NCBI GenBank assembly: GCA_039707655.1 | Contig: CM077668.1 | Location: forward strand, 398,377,630 to 398,441,629 | Direction: 5' to 3' | Source of the DNA: Elymus sibiricus | Lineage: Eukaryota > Streptophyta > Magnoliopsida > Poales > Poaceae | DNA length: 64,000 nucleotides | Shown here: piece by piece, positions 20,399-32,850 of the stretch | Layout of the letters: each line of letters opens with the position of its first letter | Position numbering within the stretch: position 1 is the stretch's first letter | Notes under the pieces: model-generated | Database searches by the model: none | What the model was told of the DNA's origin: nothing | Seen by the model: only the letters and a program-made list of their open reading frames with translations | Program-made: the position numbers and the translations under genes

Positions 20399-23300
20399 GT
20401 GCTATGCGTAGATGCAGGTTGCGATCTAGAATACGTAGAGATGTATGGGTGTTGCACAATATAATTAGGTAGTAGATGAGATCTATTGCTGAAAATTATT
20501 TGTGCGGGTAGCAGATGAAATCTGTTACCCGATGTTCTTGTTGCTTCCCTGAAATTTGCATATTTCTGATCTTGATAACGGTATGGTGGAGTTTCAAAGT
20601 TCTGGCAATCCGCGATCCTGATTGATCAACGAAGTGCTAACAGTTCTTTGAATTCCACCGTAGTTAAAAAGAAAGATGAAACTTCGCAGACGAAAGGGCA
20701 ATGCAGATATGATCTGCACGGGGGTCATGCGTATGACGAAGTTTAGTATGGGGCTCGAGATTTAATTATCTCGTGTTTCATACACCCCGCGAAGTTAATC
20801 TAGCGACTTGAATTATCATACTTGATGATAAAACGTTGGTAGCTGCGGTTTGTTCGAAACCTTAGAAGCCACGTAAAATGAAATTATGCATAAACCGATT
20901 AGAGGCGTCTAACTTGGTTTTGCAGGATGGTTTGCATGTGCATGTGATGTGGTATAGCAGTACTCATATTAATTTGATTATGTATGAGATGACTATATGA
21001 TGTAAATTGATTAACATGACCTGCGTGTCATTCGGCATGATGGCTGGAGCCATATGATTGCACTTTAATGACCTGCGTGTCAACCTTATGTAATGCACTT
21101 ATTTTATTAGCTATAGAGATAGCAATATTATCTGGTGCATTGACAAGGTGGTGGCAATCTTCGCAAAGGTGAACACCGACGCGAATGCCGAAGACGAAGA
21201 ATACTTGACTTCTCCGTCAGAAGGGGCTATACCATATCATGCTAATTATGAATTGCCTGAGATGTTTATCCCTTATGTTGCACCCTTTTGATTGCGCGGT
21301 AGTCGCTTTTTATTAGGGTGATCTCTCACTTAAATATCAAGTAGTTAGTGTTCTCCCAAGTGTAGCACCGTCACGGCACCTATCTCTTCGGGGTATCACA
21401 TGGTTGCATGGGTACGAACGATTAGAGAAGTGTGAGGCGGGTGAGTTGATGACCTCGCAGCGAGATCACTTGGTTGTCTTGACGTTCAGGCATGGAAGTC
21501 ATGAGCTCGGAACACACGCATCGAAAGATGAACAAGAGTCACATAGAGATGTGATTGGCAAAGTTGTCCTACCGATTGCAATTCTCGTCACTTGAGATGG
21601 TTGCATCCTTGGCGTTGAATTGTAATTTGGATCTTGAATCACTCACAATCAATTATGAGAGATATTGATTTGAGTGGGAGCGCACTATAGAATTAACTTG
21701 TTTAATTCTCAGTGCAATTAATTTTGAACACTGTCTAAGTGTGGTTTGCATAATAGTTGTAGAAAAATGGCTCGCGTTTCCACCTTCCCTATTAAAATTG
21801 AATAGCTGTTAAATATCTGGTTAAAACTTTACGGTTGGTAACGTAATGTGAGGATTGTCCTCAAGAGTGCCGAGAAGGACTTTGTCCTATCGCATGCTTT
21901 CGGTATTCTCCCGCTAATTCTATGGATCATGTGACTCTCGTCCTTCGATCCAAAAGCTAGAATTCTGTTTCAGTCAAATGCAATACGTTTGCTTCCATGA
22001 GACCCGAACTTCGTAAGTTTGGATAGTTATGTGATATTCATGGAATCTGAAAATCATTTTCAGAGACAGACAAAGGCTAAAAGATATGAGATATCCAAAG
22101 CAATGTTTGTTTGCAAACTATTAGTAAAGGAGTTTACTATGCATTTGACTGATAAGAGAGGGATCCAGAAGAACGCATGTCATATGATGATGGTGAATAA
22201 AACAACAACTTAAAGAGAAAGGAAGTGTCCGAAGGGTGTTAGTGAAACTTTCACGCCTAGGAAGTCCGGGGATAACGCCACTCTTAAGTTGGGTGCTTCT
22301 TCTGAGAGTAGGAGAAATACTAAAAGTTAAACTGTTAGAAGTAAAATGGCAAAAGGATAGAAGACTGGAATATCCAGCTCATGTATGAATGTCATACAAG
22401 TTTTTTGATGTATAGAAGGCTGGTCAAAGATATAGTTCTTGGGAATTATGGTTAAACATGTTAATCACTAATTCTTGGGTATTGTGAGTTAATCACAAAA
22501 ATACCCGCTCGATTGCACTCTGTTGCAACTCGATGTAAGAACTACTACGGCCTAAAAGACTAGCCAGGAATGAGGTTTAGATACACACATGGAACATAGT
22601 AAATGTTACTATACCTTCCATTAGTGTATTCCTTATGTATTTACTTTCATAATTCATTTTAGAGTTTTACACTCTAGCCCATTGCATAAAGTATCTTGCA
22701 AGAAGGTTATTCATAAGAGAACTTTTGATGTTCGATGTTATGAATAACATAAGGGGCCATACTTTCATTATGAATGAGATGTATGTTATGAATATTGATA
22801 TTAATACATTACCTCTGTATTTACTTTCATAATTCATTTTAGAGTTTTACACTCTAGCCCATTGCATAAAGTATCTTGCAAAAAGGTTATTCATAAGAGA
22901 ACTTTTGATGTTCGATGTTATGAATAACATAAGGGCCATACTTTCATTATGAATGAGATGTATGTTATGAATATTGATATTAATACATTACCTCTGTATT
23001 TACTTTCATAATTCATTTAGAGTTTCATACACTCTAGCCCTTTGCATAAGGTATTTTGCAAGAAGGTTATTCATAAGAGAACTTTTGATGTTCGGTGTTA
23101 TGAATAACATGAAGGGCCATGCTTCCATACATGATGGGATGTATGCTATGAATATTGATGGTAATATGATACATCCATAACACTGACGCTAAATGTCGCA
23201 AGACTAAAAGAATACCACACAAGTGTGGCACTGCATTTGGTCACATTGGAGAAACACGCATGGAAAATTCCATTATGATGGATTTTGAAGTCATTTGATT

Positions 23301-25871
23301 TTGAATCATCTGACACTTGCAACTTTCCTCTGAAAGGTGAAGTGACTGAAATACCGTTCACAGGCCATAAGGAACGAGCAAAGAACATATTGGTGATCAT
23401 ACATTATGATGTGTGTAGTCCAATAAATGTTGTTGCAAGTAGTGGATTTATCTATCTTCAGAAATGACTCAAGTAGATATGTGGATATTTACTTGTTGAG
23501 ACGTAAGTCTGGATCTTTTTGAATTCATTCATAAGGTTTTCAAAAATGAAGTAGAAGTTGTTGTAACAAGAAAATTATGTTTCTACAATTCGATTGCAGA
23601 AAGGAATATTTGAGTTACAAGTTTAGCGAATGTCTGATGAGTTGTGAAAGGGGTTTCATAACTTACACCTCCTGGAGCACCACTGCAAGTGGAAAGTCCG
23701 TGAAGATGTAATCGAACCATTTATGACATGGTAAGATCAAAGATGACATAAATAAAATTTGCCACTATCCCTTTTAAGGTGATGCTTTAGAGACTGCGGC
23801 TTTTACACTGAAAAGAGCTTCATCGGGTCTGTTGAAATAACGTCATGGTATGGTACGCCCAACCATGTTATATCTTTTCTTAACATTTGGAATATGGGGC
23901 TTGTGTAAAAGGTTACAAACCTATTCCAAATCAGACAAGTGCTACTTTGTAGGTTATCCCAAGTCATTGGGTATTCCCCCACCACTGTACCGAGGCAAAG
24001 GGTTTTGCCACAAAACGGTATGCTTTTAAAGAGAATAGTTCTCATAAAAGGTCAGTGGGAGGACAGTGCAACTCGACAAGATAACCAGTATCTTCGTCAT
24101 CAGGTCAAAGGAAAGGAACCTTGGAAGTGATTCCAGGGTTTCCTACTGCGACTGATACGGAAGTCTCTACAATAAAATGTATTGATTTGAGTCAAACTTG
24201 CAGCTGAACCACGTAGGCACGGCTCGTGCAAACCTCTCAGGTGCGCAAACGAGATATTGTTGTTGGACAACAGTATACCTACGATATACAAGGAAGCGGT
24301 GATGGGCCTTGACTCCGGAATTGGCTAAATGCCAATACAATCTGAGATAGTTTCCATATAAGTGATTCAAGATTAAGATCTTGATACACCTTTCGGAAGA
24401 CTTAGAGTCTAACGAATATTTATGGAACTAAAAACTGGTACGGATAAAAATGTTTTAACCATAAAGCTTGACTTGTTGCAATAACAAGCTCAAGGAGTTG
24501 ACTACGATGAGATTGTCTCACCGTAGCGATGCTTGAAGTCGGTTCGGGTTGAACTAGCAATTAATACATATTTCAATCATGAGATATGAAACATGGATGA
24601 CAAAAGGATTTCCATCTGATGGAAATGAAACCTAGGACTTGTATGTGATACAGTCCAAGGTATTTTGACAGTCCAGAGGATGCTAGTAAGGGTGCAAACT
24701 TCAGAGTTCCAGCGATGGACAGAAGAGAGCAAAATGGAGTTGGAATCTTTGTGTTTTGATGAAATGGTCAAAAGGGATTTGACTTCATCAATGGGTAACG
24801 AAGATGCTTGTGATTCAAGAAAGTAAGTGGGAGCATAATAATATTTCTAAAACATTGTGTGCTTGACACATTGTTAATTGGAAGTAAATTTCTTGACACG
24901 AATTAAGGACTTCATTTGAAAATAGTTTTTTGATGAAGTGCTTGGGCTATATAGCCTCCATATTAGGGATGATGATCTATGGAGATAGATTTACCTAATA
25001 GGGCTAAGAAATGAATACATATTGACAAGATGCTAAAACCTTTTAGCATTTAAAACGCCAAGGAGTGATTCTTGCCGAAGTCACATGGAAAGAGTTTTCG
25101 CAAGACTCAGTGTCCCAAAGCACTGATGAGTGAAATACATGATGGAGATTCCACACACTCTTGTGTTTGGATTAATCATGTATTCCATGGTATGTAAAAC
25201 AACCAGATATGTCCAATACTCCAAAGTTGTTGCGAGTATAGATACCATAGTGATCAAAGTACTGATCATGGGACAACAGTGAAAGATGTCATTGAGTACT
25301 AGAGCAGTACTGATGACATGTTTTCTCGCAAGCGGAGATCATGAAGAGTTTGTTGTAAAAGGTTACATCGAAACAGTCTTCATCAATGCTCCATGCGATT
25401 TTTCGATTTAAATTGAGGGTTTTTGTGTGATACACAATATGGTGGCATGACAGTTGGAAATTGTTCCAAACAAGATACTGTGGCGAATTCTATAACAAAG
25501 GCTAAGTATGTTGACGCTTTAGAAGCGACAAAGAAGTTGTTGAATCATATAGTTCATTCATGAACTTAGTATGGTTCCAAGATGGCTTTGGTCTGTGGAA
25601 CACTATTGCAGATAGTTGCTCCATAGCTCAGTCTGAGGAATCAGGTTTCGACCAATGATTCACACATATGCAAAGCCAAGTCCACACAAAATATGAATTT
25701 TGTGAAAGCGTGAAAACGCGAGGATATGCAAAGTTACACACGGAGCTGAAGTCGTCAGATCCGTTGGACATCAGGCTATACCACATGCGAAGCATATTTT
25801 ACACCAGTATGCCATAGGTGTAAAGTGCATTAGCATTAACTAGATTATTGACTCTAGTGCAAGTGGGAGTC
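20399..25871 (+). pseudogene. Decayed Copia polyprotein region
   Basis: About 5.5 kb without an open frame longer than about 80 codons. Recognisable remains appear in Copia order. Integrase-like traces lie around 23440-23900, including a stretch near 23670 resembling the Pro-Gly-Thr-Pro segment and one near 23840 resembling the integrase C-terminal YE.W.G region. Reverse-transcriptase-like traces lie around 24700-24830. A region near 25170-25220 resembles the Copia MYAM.CTRPD block. All are broken by stops and shifts. A triple repeat at 22638-23175 expanded the interior. The contrast with near-identical LTRs marks it as a non-autonomous element. Confidence 0.55.
22638..23175 (+). repeat. Three tandem copies of a 180-bp unit
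   Basis: TATTTACTTTCATAATTCAT starts copies at 22638, 22818 and 22997. The first two are almost identical; the third has more changes. It lies between the gag-like and integrase-like parts of the element. Confidence 0.85.
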
Positions 25872-28029
25872 TGTAGGAGATATGCCCTAGAGGCAATAAT
25901 AAATGTTATTGATTATCTCCCTGTTCATAATTATGTTTATGTTCCATGCTATAACTGCAATGATTCTCGAGTCTACAAATAAAACGAGGCTTGGAGGGAA
26001 ACTCATGTGCACGTGTGGGATAATAAATGGTAAAATGTATTCCTAGTCTGGCCTCTAAGACTGGCTCAAGTATTGCATGATGATCCTGTTTTCCTGATCA
26101 TGGGCATGGCTATGCCGGCAATTTTGAGGGCGCAATGTTGGTAGAACACTTGTGTTGAATCGACCCGATTGATGTTATGCTATGAGATACATTTGTCATA
26201 AGTTAATGGTTAATAACACAGAGAAGTTAATGTTTGCATAATTCCTTAGACCATGAGAGTATTGAGTTTCTTCATGCTTGCTTCATGAACTTTGGGGTTT
26301 GTTAAACATCATCCGTAAATGGGTGGCTATTACGGCGGCTTACGGGTTCATGGAAAAGTATGTCAAGTAGCTTGATAGCTCAAGATTGGGATTTGCTCCT
26401 CCGACGATGGAGAGATATCTCTGGGCCCTCTCGGTGTTACGGTATCCATCATCGTCTGGCCAGACACTTTGTGATTTGATCACGGGGATGCCGGAACACG
26501 GGAACGAGAAAAGAGAACAATACCGGTAACGAGGTAACTGGCATAGTGGACAAGTTGTTGATCCACGGGGATGCCAACATGTCTCACCTCGGGTATTTGT
26601 AACATATCGCGAAGCAACAGGAATAGCACACGGCAACTGGAGGTTCACTCGAATATTCATTCGTGTGGGTATAGGGGTCAATATGGGTGTCCACGGCTCC
26701 GATGTTGATCATTGATCGGAAGGGGTTCCGGGTCATGTCTATGCTTCACCGAACCTATAGGGTCACACGCTTAAGGGTCATCTATCTGCTGAATACTAGA
26801 CAGGGAGTCCGAGAGAAAATCACCGAAAAAGTTTTCGCACACCGGAAAAGTTTCGGACAGCGGAAAAGTTCCGCAGAGAGAACACCGGAACAGTTTCGGT
26901 AAAACTGAAAAGTTGTTTCGGGGGATACCATTAAGTCAAATTGGTTTCGGCACATGCCTGATAATTCTTGGAGGGTGCCAGAATCATTCTGGAAACTTTC
27001 TGGAATTTTCCGGAATGAAAACCGGAAATGTTCCGGAGCTGCCGAAACCGCTTCAGATGCTTTTCGCAGATGAAAATCACTAAACCGGAATTGTTCCGGC
27101 TCGCGTTGAAAATTATTTTGGTGGGTACTGGAAATGTTCTAAGCCCACATGAATATTTTCAGTTCGATCAGACGCTGAAAAATGTCGTCATGAATAGTGA
27201 AAGTGCTTTTTGGGATATTTATGGAAAAGTCACCTTTTGGGATATTTTCCCAAAAGGTTTCTAGAAGGCTTGGGGGCCAAGAAACCCTACCCCTTGGATT
27301 TCCTATAAATAGAGGTGGAGGGGCTGCCTCCACACTCACTCCTTCTCACATACAAGTGCCATGACATTTCTGGCTTCTCTCTCCCTCCCAGCGAAATAGT
27401 TTCGTAGAGCCGAAAGGCTGTCTGGGTTCCGGTGGGAACTAGTTCTGGACGGCGAAGCCCTGCCGGATAGATGACACCGTATGTGTGCAACCCCGTAGAG
27501 AGGTCGTAGGTTCGATCTTTTTGCCCGAGGGGCTGTTCGAGGGTCCTCCCGAAGGGCTGTCCGAGTTTCTGTCCGAGTTTCGGGGGTCCTCCCGAAGGGC
27601 TGTCCGTGAGGCCTCCCGGAGGGCTGTCCGAGGATCCGTCCGGTGGGACTATCCGAAAGACTGTCTAGAGGCCTCCCGGAGGGCTGTCCGAGGATCCGTC
27701 CGGTGGGACTATCCGAAAGACTGTCCAGAGGCCTCCCGGAGGGCTGTCCGAGGATCCGTCCGGTGGGACTATCCGAGGGACTGTCCCGAGGCCTCTCGAA
27801 GGGCTGCCCGGAGATCCGTCCGGTGAGCTGACGAGGGAGTACATCCTCGCGGTTGGGAGGTTGTAAAATCCTAGCTGCGGGGATCTGCACCGCCGATCGT
27901 CATCGACTCTACTTCCGCTGCGCTACGAGTCGGTAACGAAAATGATCAAACCTTGTATGCAGTCTCCATAGTGGTCCTGGGCTGGTGCGTAGGTCGGAAA
28001 ATTTTTGTTTTCTGCTGCGTTACCCTACA
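25872..28029 (+). mobile_element. 3' LTR of the Copia-type element
   Basis: 2158 bp, identical to the 5' LTR apart from about five substitutions and one additional 60-bp minisatellite unit, which accounts for the length difference. Confidence 0.9.
27608..27826 (+). repeat. 60-bp minisatellite in the 3' LTR, 3 full + 1 partial unit
   Basis: Units start at 27608, 27668 and 27728, with a partial unit from 27788. The 5' LTR has one fewer. Confidence 0.85.
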
Positions 28030-28325
28030 GCGGGGCTGTTGTCGGGCTTGCAACTGGCCCGCCCCCTCTCCCGGCGCCCCCTCCGACAAAACAAAAGTCG
28101 AGTTGCAACCATGTTGGGGGACATGCAGTTGCGGGGCTATTGTCAGGCTTGCAACTGGCCCGCCCCCTCTCCCGGCGCCCCCTCTGACAAAACAAAAGTC
28201 GAGTTACAATCATGTTGGGGGACATGCAGTTGCGGGGCTGTTGTCGGGCTTGCAACTGGCCCGCCCCCTCTCCCGGCGCCCCCTCCGACAGAACAAAAAA
28301 GTCCAGTTGCGGTCGGGTGCAAGAA
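28030..28325. repeat. GTTGCA-rich tandem array, right part
   Basis: Continues the array of 16733-18285 with CTTGCAACTGGCCCGCCCC units at 28048, 28149 and 28250, then decays into A-rich sequence at about 28325. The first five bases are the target duplication GCGGG. Confidence 0.85.
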
Positions 28326-29546
28326 AAAATATATGCTAATATTCTTTTATGCATTAACAAGAAAAAATATATGAAAATGCCGGTCCTATACAAAACAAAA
28401 GTCATGGTTAACCCGCTAACAACCAACATACCCACTAACATTTATGTCTACATGGTTCAAAAATCCGCACTCATCAAACAAAAAGCATTTCCTACATTAT
28501 ACAAGCATAAAAAAACAAAATGCATACATAAATAAATCCACAAATAGAGATCTGGCATAAAAGAGGGGAAAACAGAAGAAAAAAATGCAACTGAAGAACC
28601 CCGAGGGGTGAAGACCCCTCCCCTGAGACGAGTACTCCGCGGTAGTTATGGTGTGTACATGGCAATTGAAAAGTCCAACAAAAACAATGAAAAACGCCTC
28701 TCACAACCAGCACATCGCGCATCAATACCGAACACGAGAAAAGTAAAAAAAGAAGAAGCGGGCGCTAAACAGGTCGGGGTAACACTAGACAAGCAGTGTT
28801 GCGTGAATCTTACGGAAACAGTGATCTAACGGCCATATATGTGTACCGGGACTTCGGTTAAACTCAATCGACTGAATTTTAGCAATCCAGCTAATAAGAT
28901 TTCAACTATCGCAGCCAACATTTACTTACAAAGCATCTGATGGATGTGTAACTGAAAATGATTAACAAAAAAATTGGTAGTCAATTTCGTTGCTAAAATA
29001 GGGCTGCTAGAAAGTTGGAAAATATGCTAAAATCAAATAGAATAAAATACAACATTAATAAGCAAGGACAAAATGAAAAATGAAAAATTAAATTAAATAA
29101 ACAAGAAGAAAAACAAAACAAAAAATATGAAACGGGACAAGCAAATAATAAATAAAAATAAATAAAAGAAAAGTTAAAGACTTATAAAAAGTAAAACAAT
29201 AAAAATAAGAAAAAGGTAAAGAAAAAAGAAAAATGAAAATGAAAGTGAAAATGAAAATTTCTTTTGGGAAAAAGAGAAGCCACCGTGACTTCCTCTCCTA
29301 CAGGCAAAACTCACTTGTGTAGGGTGAGAAAAAGAAACAAAACATAGTACTTTTTTTGTAGGCTGACAAAAATAACTAAAAAAACACTCTCGGGAAACTT
29401 GGGCTGCACAGCAAAGGGAACAAGGCCCAGAAGAAAAATAAAAGAAAGGCTCTCTCATCTCACCGGCCCGTGCAGCTACAAAGAAAAGAGCTCGTTCGAG
29501 CCAACGTACACGTACACACGGACCTTAGTGCCATCGACTGAGACTT
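28326..29546. other. AT-rich spacer, no gene
   Basis: About 1.2 kb with A-rich tracts (29030-29250 is nearly all A with scattered T and G). No ORF, terminal repeat or target duplication could be assigned. A short CAATCGACTGAATTT near 28865 echoes the palindrome at 29547. Confidence 0.4.
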
Positions 29547-29576
29547 CGCTAAATCTCAGTCGACTGAGATTTAGCG
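29547..29576. repeat. Perfect 30-bp palindrome
   Basis: CGCTAAATCTCAGTC followed by its exact reverse complement, with no spacer. A shorter related sequence (CATCGACTGAGACTT) lies just upstream. Confidence 0.9.
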
Positions 29577-29769
29577 TAGCCGATGTTGTTTTTATTGTTT
29601 ACAGGTATACTTAATTTAAAGCAAGAGAGATAGATAGATGAGATTGCAATCATAAAAAGAGAATATGGAAAATGACACATTTATTGTCACCGTACATGTT
29701 CCATCTTAGAAAACGGGGAGTACATGCTGGTACTTTTCTAGTAAGATCAAACAAACACGAAACATTCAC

Positions 29770-31080
29770 TTTTTTTTTGGAAAAGGAGGTTAAAACCCCC
29801 GGCCTCTGCATCAATCGATGCATACAGCCATCTTTATTAATTATTCAAGAAAGGTCTGACAAGAACATACATCAAGCCACCCGAAGCCACCACTCACACC
29901 TACAAACTCGATAATGTGGAGTGCTCTCACTCTCCATATCTAAAACCGGTGTCGTCGCCGATCCATCCACATAACGTATCGGAACCTACAACCGGTGCAG
30001 CAAACCTAAAGCGTGCACCACATGCACACGTTTTAGAGGCCGCCATCATCCTCGAACCGCTGACCCATCTTCAGGAAAGAGATCCGCATCATCCTTGCCA
30101 GTCCGTCCATCCGTCGACGCCACCACGACGCCCAACGGCACCACCTCCTGCGCGCAAACTGCTGGGCACGTCACGGTCACCGCCGGTACACCGCAGCACC
30201 ATGCCGCCAAGTACCACCAGCCGACACAGCTTGAAGTCTCTGGAAGATTTGTCGTGCGTAGCACCTGCCGAACAGGCATAACACAGCGTAGCACCTGTCG
30301 GTCAGGCATGACTTGACATCTCCACCGAAGCTCCGTGCAAGATGAAGCCGCTCCACCTCCTGCCTCTGTCCTCCGGCGCTGCTCCACAAACGATGCTCCC
30401 AAGAGAGAAACGACACCGCAGTGCCGCCATCGTCCGATCTGAAAGACCAGATTTTAGGGTTTCCCCCGGAGCAGCACGAGTGGGTCAACAGTAGTTACAC
30501 GACGATGCCTTTATCAAGGTAACGACGTAGAACGCCGCCATCGCCCGCCAACGGCTCGGTTTTCACCGGCAACTATGGCTCCCCGACTCGCAGCCGGGAC
30601 TAGATGACAGATCTTGAGATCCGACCACCCAGCCGCAGGCCGACCACCTCCGACGGAGGAGATGACCACCACCGCCGGCTGCACCGGGCAGATCAGATCT
30701 GACCGGAGGCGCCGCCGACGTGTCCACCAGGCCCTCCACGCCGCGGCGGCCGCCGATCCGAAGCCAGATGGCGCGCCGCCGCAACATAGCCGGTCGGAGC
30801 CACCGACTGCAGCCACCGACGCCACCCGAACCACGCCGCCGCCATCGCCGCCGCGCCGCAAAGACTGGATCGGCCGCGCCTCCACACGTTTAGGGGCCCC
30901 GCACCACCCCTAAGACGCGGGAGAGAGGGAGTCCCCCGCCACCGCCGTCGACCCCCGGGCTTAGCCCGGCGGCAGCGGAGGGAGGGGAGGAGGGAGTTCG
31001 CGGCCCCGGAGGCTAGGGTTTGGGCGCCGCCCGAGTCGCCCTAGCGGGGACAACGCGGGGGCTGGCGTGGATCTTTGGGT
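29770..31080 (-). mobile_element. Antisense retroposon copy, family Y
   Basis: Begins with a T run (29770-29778) and GGAAAAGGAGG, then CCCCCGGCCTCTGCATC and GATGCATACAGCC, and continues GC-rich to about 31080. The same order of blocks is in the copy at 51433-52673, including TTTATTAATTATTC, CCATCTTCAG, CGACGCCACCACGACGCC and GGGTTTCCCCCGGAG. Read on the minus strand it ends in poly(A), as expected of a non-LTR retroposon. The right (5') limit is approximate and no clean target duplication was found. It has no ORF I would call a protein. Confidence 0.6.
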
Positions 31081-31130
31081 CAAATATCAGTGGGGTCAAA
31101 ATTACTCTTAAATTGGGGGAGAATTTCACT

Positions 31131-31360
31131 TCCCCGGCCTCTGCACCAACTAGGGATGCATACGGCCTTTTAAGTATGAGTACTAGGATTTTTAATCTCG
31201 GTTACACACCGAGCCTAGTCCTCAATGATAAATGAGTGAGTACCAGAAAAGCCTGGTCCTCAAGAATAAATAGGAACCTAAATTCGCCTCCCTGAGAATT
31301 TGAACCAAGGTGTTGGGTTTGTACATCCACTCCCCCAACCAGTTGAGCTAGGCTCACTCC
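31131..31360 (-). mobile_element. tRNA-like SINE sharing a tail with family Y
   Basis: On the minus strand TAGCTCAACTGG (31350-31339) fits a polymerase III A box, and GGTTCAAATTC (31306-31296) fits a B box with one change, about 33 bp apart as in tRNA-derived SINEs. The other end contains CCCCGGCCTCTGCACC and GATGCATACGGCC (plus strand), matching the 3' tail of family Y. It contains a near duplication of GCCTRGTCCTCAAKRATAAAT (31213 and 31251). No target duplication was identified. Confidence 0.5.
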
Positions 31361-31992
31361 CCCTGCAGGCTTGGTGCTTGTGATGAAATGATAGAGGGCA
31401 TTTACAAATTTTTGCATGCAGTCTGCAGGTGGCTTGGCGCCGGTGCACGTAATGATTGGATCTCCAGTGTACGGATGTTGAGAGTACATTCATAGCGATG
31501 TCATGTTGAAGAAATTATCACATATTTTAGCTAGGATTCTAGTCTGCCTTGTAAACTCATTTTACTGGATGGTTATCTGCTAACGGGCCATGTTGAATTG
31601 CCATTGCTTGGTTCATGTTTTCTCTTGTGTTGAAGCAGACTTCCCATTCTGACTTGAAATGAATTTGGCGCCATGCGAGCCTCTCCCTTGTTCAAAAAAA
31701 AAAAAATTGAACTTGAAGTACATGATAGTTATGGTGACCATCTGTTTATTCTGTTGTATATGTTATATGCTATATAGTTAGTTGTTGTTTGAAACGTGAT
31801 GAAGCCACTCGGTGACTTCAAGTGCATGATAGCAGGTTTCTCATTGTGATTTGAGCGGCACGTACCCGGGGACATACTTCCGCCGATGATACGTGGGGTC
31901 ATCACTCGGGATCATACCACAGCGACCGTAACTGCAGTACAGTAACCACACACGCAAACACAACACGTTAGCCGATTACCATCGAATTAACG
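31361..31992. other. Unassigned spacer
   Basis: No supported ORF. A run of 13 A at 31696-31708 follows GCCTCTCCCTTGTTC and may be the poly(A) end of a plus-strand retroposon fragment whose 5' limit I cannot place. Confidence 0.35.
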
Positions 31993-32850
31993 ATGCGTTT
32001 GGTTCAGGTCAGGTAAGGTTTTCAGATTTGTAATCAGAATGCAGTGTATTAGGCTGGGGATTGGCTGATTACGTGATGTGTTTGGTTCGACGAAGGGTTG
32101 GTTTCCCAAACTAGAGCGTCAGAAAAGAAGTGACGAGAAGGGAGAGGCCCGGTCGTCATGCCTGCTTGCGACGAAGAAAGGGGAAGTCCGGCAAGCGTGG
32201 CTGCTCGCGACGGGGATGGGGAGATCTCCGCTGCCAGCGTGGCTGCTAGCGACGGAGAAGGGGGAGATCCGGCCAGAGTTGTTGCTCGCGAGAAGAGGGA
32301 GGCCCGGCCGGCGCTGCTGCTCGTGGTAGGGATGGGGGAGGTTCAGCCGGCGTCGCTGCTCGTGGCGGGGAGGGGAGGAGGGCAGCGGCGGAGCTTGATG
32401 CAAAAGGTTGGGCGGGCCAGGCTAGCCAAGCTACAGAAGTTTACCCTTGGTTTGACGTTTCCACCGCCTAAACTTGAGTGTACAGTGAAGAGAATCCTGC
32501 TGAGCTGGGCGGGCCAGGGCACGTGTTGGCCCTCACGTAGCTCCGCCCCTGGAGGAGGGGGGGCGGGGTTCGGCCGGCGTCGCTGTTTGCGGCAGAGAAG
32601 GGAGAAGTCCGGCCGTCGGAAGGGAGAGAATCCTGGTGGAGGCGAGGCGACAGGCGAGGTCGGGGGCGAGCGGAAAAGGAGATTGAGCGTTTTCGGTTAC
32701 AACAAGGTATACCCCATTTTGGGCATTACGAAGCGGCGTATCAGATTACACGACGATTGAAACCAGCCCAGCCGAACCAAACGCTGGTAACGTCTTCGCC
32801 AAGCGGTGTAATCGGGAGACGGTGGAAATCTGCCGAACCAAACGCGTAAG
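31993..32850. mobile_element. GTTTGGTTC inverted-repeat DNA transposon relic
   Basis: GCGTTTGGTTC at 31995 and TGTTTGGTTCG near 32079 are mirrored by CGAACCAAACGC near 32773 and 32834, so two nested inverted motifs bound a GC-rich core. The core holds degenerate repeats built on GGAGATCCGGC and GTGGCTGCT(C/A)GCGACGG. A 200-codon frame at 32158-32760 is Gly/Arg/Ala-rich and repetitive and is not called a gene. Ends of this type occur in Harbinger- and Mutator-like elements; the class is uncertain. Confidence 0.35.

Larger units (their letters stand above)
18286..28029 (+). mobile_element. Complete Copia-type LTR retrotransposon, young but coding-defective
   Basis: Flanked by a perfect 5-bp target duplication GCGGG (18281-18285 and 28030-28034). 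The LTRs begin TGTAGGAGATATGCCC and end TACCCTACA. The left LTR is followed by TGGCATCAAGAGCC, close to the initiator-tRNA-Met primer site of Copia elements. The right LTR is preceded by AAGTGGGAGTC, a purine tract. Interior traces of integrase, then reverse transcriptase, are in Copia order but full of stops. The LTRs differ at only about five positions outside a variable repeat, so insertion was recent. Since it encodes nothing intact, proteins must have come from a relative. Confidence 0.9.

Noticed and set aside
32158..32760. 200-codon Gly/Arg/Ala frame
   Set aside because: Driven by GC-rich degenerate repeats inside a transposon relic; no recognisable domain.
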